Shown: positions 1 to 12,109, counted from the first letter of the stretch. The stretch is DNA of 64,000 nucleotides from Tubulanus polymorphus (GCF_964204645.1 NC_134027.1:25780485-25844484); one strand, 5' to 3'. Translations and numbers: made by a program. Notes: generated from the letters alone by a model not told the origin.

Positions 1-726
1 CAGTCATCACTCCTAATAAAAACGCTTCATGATAATAGTAATTATAGTTATTTGATCTCTATAGCGCTCTTTCATTTTGAAACAATTTTCAACGGCGCTT
101 TCCATCATTACGCCCAGCCTATAACTCTTTACTCTAACCATGCATCAGTCATCACTCCTAATAAAAACGCTTCATGATAATAGTAATAATAGTTATTTGA
201 TTTCTATAGCGCTCTTTCATTGTGAAATAATTTTCAACGGCGCTTTCCATCATTACGCCCAGCCTATAACTCTTTACTGTAACCATGCATCAGTCATCAC
301 TCCTAATAAAAACGCTTCATGATAATAGTAATTATAGTTATTTGATCTCTATAGCGCTCTTTCATTTTGAAACAATTTTCAACGGCGCTTTCCATCATTA
401 CGCCCAGCCTATAACTCTTTACTGTAACCATGCATCAGTCATCACTCCTAATAAAAACGCTTCATGATAATAGTAATAATAGTTATTTGATTTCTATAGC
501 GCTCTTTCATTGTGAAAGAATTTTCAACGGCGCTTTCCATCATTACGCCCAGCCTATAACTCTTTACTCTAACCATGCATCAGTCATCACTCCTAATAAA
601 AACGCTTCATGATAATAGTAATTATAGTACATAGTTTGATTTCTATAGTAGCGCTCTTTAACTGTGATAGAATTTTCAGTGGTGCTTTCCATTTATTGAT
701 ATTATTACCCCCAGCCTATAACTCTT
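1..726. repeat. 145-bp tandem satellite (dimeric pattern)
   Basis: About four and a half copies of a 145-bp unit; the phrase ATGCATCAGTCATCACTCC recurs at 140, 285, 430 and 575. Alternate copies share diagnostic variants (AATTATAG with GATCTCT, then AATAATAG with GATTTCT), so the higher-order unit is 290 bp. The last copy, after about 615, is degenerate and carries insertions. Short reading frames through it recur once per monomer and are not genes. The array runs off the left edge. Confidence 0.93.
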
Positions 727-895
727 AACCATGCACCATCCTGGGGAGAAGTAACATCCGAGCTACTTCTAGCGCACAGGAGTCACCTTTCAACCCAGGT
801 ATCCATATATTCCTGGGTGGAGAGAGGCAATGACGGTAATTGTCATGCCCAGGGACACTACAGTAATGTAGTATCTGTTTATCTATTCACACTAC
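690..895. repeat. Dispersed repeat with CCCAGCCTATAACTCTT end
   Basis: The stretch from ATTACCCCCAGCCTATAACT through the inverted CCCAGG/CCTGGGT motifs to the microsatellite is similar, in reverse complement, to 30060-30215, where CTCTCTCCACCCAGC and GGCTGGGGGTAAT occur. It is therefore a dispersed repeat, not a gene. Confidence 0.6.
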
Positions 896-1080
<185 letters not shown>

Positions 1081-1317
1081 TGTATGGTAGTAGTGCTGAA
1101 ATCACAGAGCATAGGCTTTGCAGAAAAGCAAATGGTTTACTCTCTGTTTGAAAGTATTGATTTCAGTTATATTCTGTATATTTGCATCGAGAGAGTTCCA
1201 CAGAGTTTGAGCAATACATTGGAAGCTACGTCCACCAAAGGATTTAAGATTCTAGAAACTACCTCTTCGAAATGATAAAGACAGTTATCACTTGATAGAT
1301 TTTTGTTTGATTTGTAG

Positions 1318-3727
1318 ATGATATGGATAACGCGATCATATGTACAGTAGAATTACAACGACACGGAGGACCGCTTGGTATAACACTTTCGGGAACTGAA
1401 GAACCGTTTGATCCGATTATCATCTCCGGTCTAACTGAAGGTGGATTAGCAGAACGGTAATTATCTGATTTCTACGTCTTGAATTTGTGAAGATTTGACC
1501 TCAAAAAGTCAAAACGTTGGAAATGAACTGATTTTGCTGGTAACTTAGAGTTTAACTTTGAACAACTGGACCCAGTTCCACAGTAGTGAGTTGGAGTTAA
1601 TTCTGATTTCATGTTAGTTCATTTTCATTGAGTTAACTCTGTGGGGTCCAGAGTATACGAGCTATTCTCTTTATTCTCTACTTTTCTACTTGTAGTTCTG
1701 GTTCTCTGTTTATCGGTGATCGTCTGCTCGCTATCAATGATAAGAGTCTACGAGGACGCCCTCTATCCGACGCGATGTCGATGCTGCAGACGGCCGGTGA
1801 TTTCATCAGTTTACGCGTCGCTCGGACTGCCGAACCGGCTTCAGGTACCGACACTCCGTCCCCAAAAACTGTGACAAGTTCTAAATTAAAAAGTTCACTG
1901 TGGAAAAATTTTTAATCGATTTTACGTTTACGATTTTCAGGCGGTCAAAATAACAGTTCAACCGGCAGGAAAGAGGTAAAATATTTTACTTATAACTGAG
2001 ATAGACTGGTTTATTCTCGGTCTAGAAGCTTATCTATCCTATATATGTTAATATCCTTTTTGCTATATTCCTTTGTCTTGTATGGTTAATTGCTATCCAT
2101 AATTTCCTAAACCTGTGGACCTACACTTAACCCGAATTTATTTTTCTGGTCCCAGTTTTCTCGAATTAGGGCCAAAAGATCAGACTTGAGGCAAGTCTAC
2201 TATATATGTTACATTTTATGGTATTTTTTCTTTTAATCAGATATTGAGTAAACTGCATACGGCAGCGTACAGCGACCACGATGAGAAGGTCAGTACTCCT
2301 ATAACGAGCGTTGATAGCGCTCTCGACTCGTGGGACAGCAGTCAAGCGTTTGATGTCGTTCCTATGCCGGTCATTCAGCGACCGAAACCAAGACTACAAG
2401 ACGTTTATGAATCAGGTAAAATGTTTGATAAAACATTTATTCTCGTAAAGGCGCATGAATCTCTGGGAAACACGTTTCTGTTTTCTGTTTCCGTGTTTCC
2501 TTGTGCGTTGGGCTTAAAAACATCCAGCCACCTGTTGGGAACTAAACGGGGAGCTTAGATTTAGAAATCAGACATGGAGAAAGAGAAAAATTGAATTTAC
2601 AGTCAAGGTCCGTTTTTATGCTTTTTAATGTCGCAGCTCATTTTAATGCCAACATTTTTCAGAGTGCAATTTTGCCCAATTAAACTCAAATGCAATGGTA
2701 ATACTATTCTTTATATCGCCATATTTTGATTCAATAGTTGCACTGTAATGGATTGTTACTGTATATTGTAGGAAATGTCCGCATCCAGGTTCATAATAAC
2801 AGACCACACATTCCACAGCGCGATTCGGCTCTCAGCGCGAACAGCGCTGATAGCAGCGACACGCAGTGGGATTCGGCGTCGGCGAGCTGTCGTAACAGCG
2901 CCAGCACCGACCAGGCCGACCACGACGACTGGCTACGTCGTATCGGCGACCTGCAGGACAACTCCGACCTGCACAACATTCTCGAGGCGGCGTTGAAGTC
3001 GAAAAAGGGCGGCAAAGAACGCGTCAGTTTCGACGACACGTTTTTGAATAAACTACGACAATTAAAACTGAAAGACGAGAATTTGAAGAGTATGCCGAAC
3101 AGTAGTCGCTACGGCGACGTCGATATTATGAAATTACACACTCAAATCCAGTCGATATCGGCCCCGACTCCGACCGAACTGCTGAAAGTGACTCTTTACA
3201 AGAATTCGGAAACGGATAATTTCGGTTTCGGATTATCGGACGGTTTGTTGGAGAAGGGTGTTTATATCAGCGCGATACGGCCCGGCGGTCCGGCGGAGAA
3301 GTGCGGAGTTTTAAGGCCATTTGATAGGATATTACAGGTACCAGCATCAACGTCTATTTCAACTATGTTTGAAAAGGACGTTGAGTGCCATAACTCAATC
3401 AGTTTTGATCGTACTTGATATTGGTCTTGAAATGACCAGCAACTGAACTGAAACATCGAGTGATGAATGAGTGATATATATTTGAATTTTTTTGTAATTT
3501 TTTTTTTTCAGGTAAACCACGTGAAAACACGAGATTTCGATTGTTGTTTGGTCGTGCCGTTGATCGCCGCGTCCGGTAACCAGATCGACCTGGTCGTCAG
3601 TCGGAATCCGGCGGCCGGCGATTACTCGGATACTCAGTCGATGCGATCGGTCAGTTCGTCTCATTCGGCCGACAGTCAGGGTTCGAAAACTTCCCGACAT
3701 TCGAAAACGAAATATCGACAAATATGA
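1318..3727 (+). CDS. GRIP1: Glutamate receptor-interacting protein (GRIP1/2-like), C-terminal six exons
   Basis: Multi-PDZ scaffold that in other animals links AMPA-type receptors and other membrane cargo to trafficking machinery. Exons read here: 1318-1456, 1696-1844, 1941-1975, 2241-2415, 2772-3337 and 3512-3727; all phases agree. Exons 1-2 hold a PDZ domain whose binding loop reads [10 protein letters not shown] and continues [20 protein letters not shown] and GDRLLAIN, very close to vertebrate GRIP PDZ6. A Ser-rich linker ([12 protein letters not shown]) follows. Exons 5-6 hold the last PDZ ([44 protein letters not shown]), close to GRIP PDZ7. The protein ends KTKYRQI at a TGA (3725-3727). 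Earlier PDZ exons lie left of the window. Exon 3 is only 35 nt. The donor of exon 2 (TCAG/GTACCG) is chosen because it alone keeps the frame; it is the least certain boundary. GRIP1 versus GRIP2 cannot be separated in an invertebrate. Confidence 0.92.
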
Positions 3728-4884
3728 ACGAATGGCCGAGGATGAAATCTTCGGATTCTTTTAGAAACGATGAAATAACGACCGAGTGCATCCTCGAGGG
3801 CAGCGTCCAGCGACCAGATTTCCCGGTCCTTGTTTTAACGAAACGGAATTCCCCCACCTTCCCTCTCTGGAGTTCTGGTTCTTCGATCGATTCTTGTAAG
3901 ATACGGTTTATTATTGTAAATATCCTCCGACGAAAAAAAAAACGTTTACATCGAGACTTGTAGATAAACTTCTGTAAATACGAACTCGAAAATAACATTT
4001 ATTCTGTTTTTCTTTTTGACATTGTTCATTAACCGGTGGGTGGACGTCAGATACTTGGAGTTTATGATAGAATTTTTTTGTACATAAAAATGTGTAAACT
4101 AGCCCCCCCTCCCCCGTACAAATCTATCTAGCATTGATCACGAACTTGTTTTCAAAACTGTTGAATTATTATTATCATTATTATAAGTAAGTTATGTATA
4201 TATTCGTTAAAAAAGATTTTAAATTGTGTGTAAATCCGATGTTAATTTTTGATGATGGAAAAATGAAATGAAATTTTTCAGCCCAAAAAAATATCAATTT
4301 TTGCGACATGACTTTTACTGTTTATGAGCCGTCTTCAACTCGTGTTTTTTGCCTTATTTGTTGTAATGTAAACACAACACGATCCAGTCCCTCAGTTATG
4401 AGTAAGAGTTAACTCTTTAGTTAAAGTTAGTTAATTTTCGATGAGTTAACTCTGAGTAATATCTTAAACTCAAAACTCTGGAAATGTATCCTGTATTTCA
4501 ATCTCTCTTCATGAATCCCGGCCCAGGGCCCAGATTTTGAAAGAACGATTAACTCCACGATCAAGTTGATCATGGGCACAATTTCATGAAAAAATATTTT
4601 AACTCTTAGTTACTTGCTGGTGATTTCATATTTTCGACTCCAGGCCTGGATAAGATTTAACTGAACTTGTGCGAATAGCGAGTGCCAGTTTTCTTCATTC
4701 TGATTTCGTTTTTCATGAGTTTGGTTTGAGATTTATTTAGATTAAGCAATTCAGATATGTGAAAATAAGTCTAATACGCTGAGTATCGCTCGAGTATCGC
4801 TGTATCGCGATGGTTAAATCTTCGAAGAATTTTAAACTCATCGTATCATATCTATAACTTGCGTGGATAAAATTTCGATCGGTT
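3728..4884. other. GRIP 3' UTR and gene-free repeat-rich spacer
   Basis: No coding sequence seen. 4240-4365 (GAAATTTTTCAGCCC ... TTTTACTGTTTAT) is repeated at 11930-12035. 4380-4640 holds diverged fragments with the GAGTTAACTC palindromic theme also present at 1540-1640 and 59760-59890. I found no convincing AATAAA signal directly after the GRIP stop codon. Confidence 0.6.
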
Positions 4885-7800
4885 GTAAATATATTTAAAT
4901 GATAGATATATGAATATACAATCTTCTTACTGCTGGATTGTGAAAAAGAATTTTAAACCCAGGGTCTTTCTCAGTTTATATAGATAGCATTCTGTAACTT
5001 GGCCGCATTAGTCCTGTTAAATCGTGCCCCATTCCATAGTTCCATATTTGAATGTAAACATACCCATAACCTCTGGTAATGCTTTAATGTGACCCTAGTA
5101 GTTAGTTCGAAGCTATGGGATCGTGTTTCTTTCTTCCACATAAGTCTCGATCTAAAATGCTAACCGCGTGTGATATTTCATTCGGTGATGACGGATAGAG
5201 TTCAGCGGCTTACGAGTTGACTCCGCAGAGTCAACAAAATTAGCGATCATTTTCAGTATCTCAATTCTGCGGAGTCAAACTCTAAACCGACGACTGTGGA
5301 ATTGGATCCAGAAATGATACTCAAGTTTGGAGCTCGTGTGAGTTTTAACTTCGATATCTGTAGCATTGAATTCTGGGCGCTTGTTATCATAGCATTGTTT
5401 GAATATTAAACCAACTTTGTTCTGAATATGATCGTTGATACCCAAATCACAGAATATTGTATATTTAAGAATTTCTCGGGTATTCTCGGTAATTTTACTG
5501 CGAACTTGTGATCTTTCGGTAGCTGCGAATATACAGCAAACTATAATTTCTTGTAAGTCAATCTCTGGTGCTATAAAACACGAAATCATGAATCGAAATA
5601 AGTTTTTGATTTGTTTGTAATTACAAGAACGATGTCCGTGATCTCGTAGGTTTTTTTCTGCTGTATTTTTATTGCCGTTCTCAGTTTATTTTTGTGTATA
5701 TATATATTTTGTAATTTGACTAGTCATTTATTTATATCTGTTTATTTGCATTTTGTCTTTGTTTTTTGCTTCTCGTCAATAAAGCTATGCACCCAAAACT
5801 TTTGCCTTTGATTATATCGGAATATCATTTAGTGTTGATTCGGACGGTGAATAGAGGATTGGGCTCAATAGAGGTGTCCCAGGTTCGAACCCGATCTATC
5901 GAAACTCATTATGAGTAAGTATTCCGCTAATGTAGAGGAGATGGTCCAGTTTCGATCTTTGACTTGCTGATTCAGAATGACCTAGATGTTAAATGGGGAA
6001 TTGAGTTATATATGGATAACTCGTCACGATATTTTCGCCATCTATTGGAATTGTGCTGAACTATTGAATTTCGGAAGTTGTCAACGGTGAAATTTTACAA
6101 TGAACCAAATTTCACAAGCGCCATCTATCGCATTTAAGAATAAATGTCTAGATTGACAATTGGGAACATAATGGTCGTTTCTAAATAAGTTCAATAACGT
6201 AAGCCATTAATTACGTTAACTAATTGACTAATATTTCCAGTAATTCGAACAGGTTTTGAATTCACAGACGCTTCTCTATACTGATCTAGTTTCATTTCGG
6301 GGAATTTCTATAAATGTATCCGGGGTCGAAAAAGTTTTTCTACGTTGAACCCCATCTAGCGGTTTTTCGGTGAACTAAAATCACAATAGATCCTTTGTGA
6401 GCGTGCGACTGAAGTTTCTGTGTTGAACGAATGAGCTGAGAATGGTTCTGTGGCAGTCAAGGTTCTTCCTCTGGCAATCGAGGATTAGAGAATTTTCCAG
6501 CATAAATAATCTAAAATTTTCACTGGTTTTAAATATACTCAAATGATAGATATATGAATATACAATCTTCTTACTGCTGGACTGTGAAATAGAATTTTAA
6601 ACCCAGGGTCTTTCTCAGTTTATATAGATAGCATTCTGTAACTTGGCCGCATTAGTCCTGTTAAATCGTGCCCCATTCCATAGTTCCATATTTGAATGTA
6701 AACATACCCATAACCTCTGGTAATGCTTGAATGTGACCCTAGTAGTTAGTTCGAAGCTATGGGATCGTGTTTCTTTCTTCCACATAAGTTTCGATCTAAA
6801 ATGCTAACCGCATGTGATATTTCATTCGGGGATGACGGATAGAGTTCAGCGGCTTACGAGTTGACTCCGCTGAGTCAAAAAAAATTAGCGTTCATTTTCA
6901 ATATCTTAATTCTGCGGAATCAAACTCTAAACCGACGACTGTGGAATCGGATCCAGAAATGATACTCAAGTTTTGAGCTCGTGTGAGTTTTAACTTCGAT
7001 ATCTGTAGCATTGAATTCTGGGCGCTTGTTATCTTGCAAAACAGCATTGTTTGAATGTTAAACCAACTTTGTTCTGAATATGATCGTTGATTCCCAAAAC
7101 ACAGAATATTGTATATTTAAGAATTTCTCGGGTATTCTCGGTAATTTTACTGCGAACTTGTGACCTTTCGGTAGCTGCGAATATACAGCGAACTATAATT
7201 TCTTGTAAGTCAATCTCTGGTGCTATAAAACACGAAATCATGAATCGAAATAAGTTTTTTGATTTGTTTGTAATTACAAGAACGATGTCCGTGATCTCGT
7301 AGGGTTTTTCTGCTGTATTTTTATTGCCGTTCTCAGTTTATTTTTGTGTATATATATTTTGTAATTTGACTAATCATTTATTTATATCTGTTTATTTGCA
7401 TTTTGTCTTTGTTTTTTGCTTCTCGTCAATAAAGCTATGCACCCAAAACGTTTGCCTTTGATTATATCGGAATATCATTTAGTGTTGATTCGGACGGTGA
7501 ATAGAGGATTGGGCTCAATAGAGGTGTCCCAGGTTCGAACCCGATCTATCGAAACTCATTATGAGTAAGTATTCCGCTAATGTAGAGGAGATGGTCCAGT
7601 TTCGATCTTTGACTTACTGATTCAGAATAACCTAGATGTTAAATGGGAATTGAGTTATATATGGATAACTCGTCACGATATTTTCGCCATCTATTGGAAT
7701 TGTGCTGAACTATTGAATTTCGGGAATTGTCAACGGTGAAATTTTACAATGAACCAAATTTCACAAGTGCCATCTATCGTATTTAAGAATAAATGTCTAG

Positions 7801-8175
7801 ATTTACAATTGGAAACATAATGGTCGTTTCTAAATAAGTTCAATAACGTTAGACATTAATTACGTTGCCTAATTTGTTAATTTTTCCAGTAATTCGAACA
7901 GGTTTTGAATTCACAGACGCTTCTCTATACAGATCTTGTTTCATTTCGGGGAATTTCTATAAATGTATCCGGGGTCGAAAAAGTTTTTCTACGTTGAACC
8001 CCATCTAGCGGTTTTCCGGTGAACTAAAATCACAATAGATCATTTGTGAGCGTGCGACTGAAGTTTCTGTGTTGGACAAATGAGCTGAGAATGGTTCTGT
8101 GGCAGTCGAGGGTTCTTTCTCTGGCAATCGAGGATTAGAGCATTTTCCCAGCACAAGTGTAAATAATCTAAAGTG
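4885..8175. repeat. Tandem duplication of a ~1.65-kb non-coding unit
   Basis: 4885-6520 and 6530-8165 are near-identical copies offset by 1,645 bp. Each contains a non-coding leader, an AATAAAGCTATGCACC polyadenylation-like motif (5779, 7429), a tRNA-like GGTTCGAACCC box (5882, 7532) and then the roughly 470-bp block (6048-6520, 7684-8175) that also occurs next to the GPCR genes. Minus-strand frames at 5275-5589 and 7029-7241 match each other but end at different points, match no family I know and show no splice context, so I do not call them genes. Confidence 0.85.
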
Positions 8176-8439
8176 ATCATTGGTCTTACATTACAACAAT
8201 GCGTTTGATATACTTCTTTTTTCATGAATATGAAGCTGTCCCTAATTCCTAGAGATCCGAAGGTCAAATAGAGGATGAACAGGAGTGTCCCATGTTCGAA
8301 CCCATTCTACTGTAACTGATTGTAAATGCCGAGATAAGAATGACAAATGAAAACAGTTGCGTCACATAGATTTACATACAACGAGATGAGTAGTGCTTTA
8401 AATGCAAAACATTTTATCTGACACACGAGCTTAATAGAT

Positions 8440-8836
8440 TTATATACGAAATAAGTTTTTTGATTTGTTTGTAATTACAAGAACGATGTCCGTGATCTCG
8501 TAGGGTTTTTCTGCTGTATTTTTATTGCCGTTCTCAGTTTATTTTTGTGTATATGTATTTTGTAATTTGACTAGTCATTTATTTATATCTGTTTATGTGC
8601 ATGTTGTCTTTGTTTTTTGCTTCTCGTCAATAAAGCTATGCACCCAAAACTTTTGCCTTTGATTATATCGGAATATCATTTAGTGTTGATTCGGACGGTG
8701 AATAGAGGATTGGGCTCAATAGAGGTGTCCCAGGTTCGAACCCGATCTATTGAAACTCATTATGAGTAAGTATTCCGCTAATATAGACGAGGTAACGTGA
8801 TAAAACTACGCAATAAATCGCGAGAGACGAATGCAA
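8440..8836. repeat. Third, truncated copy of the non-coding unit
   Basis: Resumes the 1.65-kb unit from the GAAATAAGTTTTTTGATTTG phrase through AATAAAGCTATGCACC (8630) and GGTTCGAACCC (8732). It is then interrupted by the foldback element and continues at about 9080. Confidence 0.85.
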
Positions 8837-9071
8837 TATGAGACCCACAATCACAAGTTCGATAAAAGATTTTAGAACATCAAAACTATAAAGAATTTAT
8901 CAAAAACTCGAATTTTCGGTTTTATCCTAAAAACCATTCTCAAGAGAGAACCATTCTCATCACTCTTGAGAATGGTTTTAGGATAAAACCAAAAATTCGA
9001 GTTTTTAATAAATTCTTTATAGTTTTGATGTTTTAAAATCTTTTTCAAACTTTCGATTGTGGGCCTCATAT
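8837..9071. mobile_element. Foldback (long inverted-repeat) element
   Basis: Two arms of about 110 bp, 8837-8950 and 8957-9071, are reverse complements with few mismatches (ATGAGACCCACAATC against GATTGTGGGCCTCAT at the ends; AACCATTCTCAAGAG against CTCTTGAGAATGGTT at the loop). The insertion interrupts the repeated unit relative to copies at 5930 and 7580. No transposase is encoded. This is a MITE or foldback-type element. Confidence 0.85.
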
Positions 9072-9176
9072 TCTATACAGGAGGTGTTTCAGTTTCGATC
9101 TTTGACTTATTGATTCAGAATTACCTAGATGTTAAATGGGAATTGAGTTATATATGGATAACTCGTCACGATATTT

Positions 9177-9660
9177 TCGCCATATATTGGAATTGTGCTG
9201 AACTATTGAATTTTAGGAATTGTCAACGGTGAAATTTTACAATGAACCAAATTTCACAAGCGCCATCTATCGTATTTAAGAATAAATGTCTAGATTTACG
9301 ATTAGAAACATAATGGTCGTTTCTAAATAAGTTCAATAACGTTAGACATTAATTACGTTGCCTAATTGACTAATATTTCCAGTAATTCGAACATGTTTTG
9401 AATTCACAGACGCTTCTCTATACTGATCTAGTTTCATTTCGGGGGATTTCTATAAATGTATCCGGGGTCGAAAAAGTTTTTCTACGTTGAACCCCATCTA
9501 GCAGTTTTTCGGTGAACTAAAATCACAATAGATCCTTTGTGAGCGTGCGACTGAAGTTTCTGTGTTGAACGAATGAGCTGAGAATGGTTCTGTGGCAGTC
9601 AAGGTTCTTCCTCTGGCAATCGAGGATCAGAGAATTCTCCAGCATAAATAATCTAAAATT
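9177..9660. repeat. Recurring 470-bp block, copy 3
   Basis: Contains GCCATCTATCG, CAGACGCTTCTCTATACTG, TATAAATGTATCCGGGG, ACCCCATCTAGC and GAGCGTGCGACTGAAG in the same order as copies at 6048, 7684, 12110, 14335 and 16590. It is non-coding in all copies. Confidence 0.88.
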
Positions 9661-9839
9661 ATCTAAATTAAAAGTGGTCTTACATTAAAACAATGCTTTT
9701 GATATAGAATTAGTGAATGTTTTTCATATGAATCAAATCGTCACTAATTCGATCTGAAGTTCAAATAGAGGATGCAGAGGTATCCCAGGTTTGAAGCCAT
9801 TTTACTGAAACTGGTTATGAATGTAAGTGAGAATGAAAA

Positions 9840-10060
9840 ATGAAATCAGTTGCGTCGCATAGATTAATATACAACGAGATGAGTAATGCTTTAAATGAAA
9901 TGCAAAACATTTTAATCTGACGCACGAGCTTAATAGATTTATAAACAACGAGATGAATAGTGCTTTAAAGGTGAAACATTTTATTTGACGCACGTGCTTA
10001 ATAGATTTATATACAATGGAAAATGATATGAAAAATAAGAAAGCTTCTCTAACAAAACTA
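9840..10060. repeat. Short tandem repeats upstream of GPCR copy 1
   Basis: Three degenerate ~65-70 bp units sharing GACGCACGAGCTTAATAGAT, TATACAACGAGATGA and TAGTGCTTTAAA. Related units precede the other receptors (12700-12800, 14960-15050, 18540-18660). Confidence 0.8.
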
Positions 10061-10190
10061 ATTTTACATTCATCTATTTGCCACATGTATATCATCACAA
10101 TGGGTGTATTATTCTGTTAACAGACACCGGTTAGCGATTATTTCATTTTCTCCACTGCTGCAAGTAAATTAAATGAGAGTGATTTGATTT

Positions 10191-10350
10191 ACGCCACGAG
10201 CGCTATTCTTCTGCGGCCGTCGGTTTCGTAGTCAAGACTGAAAACTTGTGCAAACATTATTCATTATGCTGAATCCCGAAGGTGGATTTGACCTACGAGC
10301 AATGAGATAATTGCTCTTAGATTTGACTCTCTTTCTCTCTCTCCTCTCTC
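10191..10350 (+). promoter_or_regulatory. Conserved upstream block of GPCR copy 1
   Basis: The phrase ACGCCACGAGCGCTATTCTT, then CGGTTTCG and GAAAACTTGTGCA, is conserved 150-175 bp before the start codon of all four receptors (10191, 13027, 15277, 18827). A CT-rich tract lies just before each ATG. Conservation in position and order suggests core promoter plus 5' UTR, but it could simply be shared duplicate flank. No TATA box is evident. Confidence 0.4.
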
Positions 10351-10357
10351 GCTCGGT

Positions 10358-11386
10358 ATGGCGCTGCCAGTAACGACGATTAGAAACGAATCATACGAGT
10401 CGATGGAAAATTCTACATTTGGAAAAGATTGTCTACTCAATAAGGAAACCTTCAACATTACAATCGTGTTTGTTTACTGTTTACCAGTAATTTGGACCAC
10501 TGGATTTGTCCTCAATGTTTACACGTATTTTGTTCTTTATCGTTTCAAATCAGATATAACCACGTACTATATTCTACGTATGTTGACAATAGCGGACAAT
10601 ACGTTCCTACTGGGTTTTGCTGTCACAAAGTCTGGACAATATTTCGACGGCCTGCTTAAGTTTGGGAACGACATTCATTATTTTGACAAGAGAGAATTTA
10701 TTGGTCCGGTCCTCGTACGCCATACAGGTATTGTGCAAGAAATTTCCAAAATGATTAGAAATCTACTCACGATGTTGATCAGTTTGGAACGACTGACTGT
10801 CGTGTTCTTTCCATTAAAATCTAAAATGCTGTGCACTAGACGCAATTGTAACATATGTTTATTGATCATAGTTATTCTGAGTCTTACCACTCAAGGCTGG
10901 CAGTATTTTGTCAGAGATATTAAACAAATAAATGTTCTTTGCCCTTTTAGAAGAAAGCTGTGGGTCTTGGTGCGCCCTCCACCCCGAATATCAAAACCAA
11001 TAAACTTGATACACATATTAGGCATATTTGTACCATTTTTCGGTATAGGTCTTGCAAATATGATTCTTGTAATTTCATTGCATCAAGCTTCTAAAAGGCG
11101 CTCGGAAATCAGCGCTCAAAAAATAAATGACAACCAAGCCGTAATACTAGCGATTTCAGTAATAACAGCATTTGCTTTATTCGAAATGCCAATGGCTTTG
11201 CACAAGTTGCTTAATCATTTTTTTAAATTCAGAGGTTTTATCCCAAATCTTGGTTTCTACCACGTGGCGGCCATGTTTGTACAGATTGATTCCTCGGTCA
11301 ATTTTTTAGTTTATTGTTTATCGAGTAAAAAATTCCGATCGCTTGCGTTCAACAGTTGCCCGCATCGGAGGCGCAGCAGAGAGTGA
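10358..11386 (+). CDS. Class A peptide-type GPCR, tandem copy 1
   Basis: Intronless 342-residue seven-transmembrane receptor. The short N-terminus has Asn-X-Ser/Thr sites. TM1 is near residues 28-53 (VIWTTGFVLNVYTYFVLYRF), TM2 62-86, TM3 about 115-145 ending SLERLTVVFFP, where ERL replaces the usual DRY; TM4 168-188, TM5 220-245, TM6 263-290 with EMPMALHKLLN, and TM7 ends SVNFLVYCLSSKKFR, the invertebrate FMRFamide/neuropeptide-receptor version of NPxxY. The conserved TM3 cysteine is not obvious although a loop Cys (NVLCPF) is present. The ATG at 10358 follows a CT-rich leader. Ligand unknown; the family resemblance is to peptide receptors. Closest in sequence to copy 4, with which it shares the N-terminus and third loop. 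Confidence 0.92.
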   Translation: MALPVTTIRNESYESMENSTFGKDCLLNKETFNITIVFVYCLPVIWTTGFVLNVYTYFVLYRFKSDITTYYILRMLTIADNTFLLGFAVTKSGQYFDGLLKFGNDIHYFDKREFIGPVLVRHTGIVQEISKMIRNLLTMLISLERLTVVFFPLKSKMLCTRRNCNICLLIIVILSLTTQGWQYFVRDIKQINVLCPFRRKLWVLVRPPPRISKPINLIHILGIFVPFFGIGLANMILVISLHQASKRRSEISAQKINDNQAVILAISVITAFALFEMPMALHKLLNHFFKFRGFIPNLGFYHVAAMFVQIDSSVNFLVYCLSSKKFRSLAFNSCPHRRRSRE

Positions 11387-12035
11387 TTTATAGCCCGTGA
11401 ATCGTAGTAGGTACAACTCACTGAGTAAATATAGTTTTGATGACGAATAGCTGATTGAGTGATGTCCATGGTTCGAACCCAACAATTGTTAGTACCTGAT
11501 TAAAAATGAAACAATATTAGCTACATCTGAACGTGATCAGTACCGCCATTCACTATCAGTGCCCAGTAACAAGCGGGTTCGAGTAGTGCACGTTACGCTT
11601 CAGATGCAGTCCCGTCGTGATCCAATAATAAAATGAGTCGTGGGAAAACAAGAAGCAAGACACATATAATACCAAAGCCAAAGCTTAGATGTAACAGTAT
11701 TGCAAAATCTATTTCAAAACACATCGACAAGCAGTGGGATGTGCCCTAATATATTCAAACATTTTAAATCAAAATACATCAATGTTTCCTTTTAGCTTGT
11801 AGTTTATTCAACGTTAAGACTCTAATAGTCATCTCCAGGAATGCTGAATATTAGCTCAAGGAAACATTTCAGACTCGTTTATCTTTCTTATTGTGGGATC
11901 CATCATTATCGTATCATTATAATAATTTTGATGATGGAAAAATGAAATTTTTCAGCCCAAAATCATCAATTTTTGCAACATGACTTTTACTGTTTATCAG
12001 GTTACTTCAGCTCATGTCTTCTGCCTCATTCGCCC
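11387..12035. repeat. GPCR copy 1 downstream flank shared with transporter flanks
   Basis: No gene. 11395-11925 (GATGACGAATAGCTGATTGA, ATGGTTCGAACCC, CAAGAAGCAAGACACATATA, CTCAAGGAAACATTTCAGAC) matches the DNA just beyond the stop codons of all three transporters (20040-20350, 23110-23700, 26060-26490). At 11930 it switches to the 4240-type repeat. See findings. Confidence 0.8.
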
Positions 12036-12109
12036 TCTATTGGAATTTTGTTGAACTATTGCTATTCACAATTCCAAAGACTTTGGAATTGTGAATAGCA
12101 TGATTTTAC

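Noticed and set aside
140-612. Three 60-residue frames with almost the same protein
   Set aside because: They repeat every 145 bp because they lie in the satellite; no splice sites or known domain.
5275-7241. Paired minus-strand frames starting MISCFIAPEIDLQEIIV
   Set aside because: Conserved only because the 1.65-kb unit is duplicated; the two copies diverge in length and frame, and the third unit lacks it.
8872-9069. 65-residue minus-strand frame
   Set aside because: Runs across both arms of the foldback and is a product of the palindrome.
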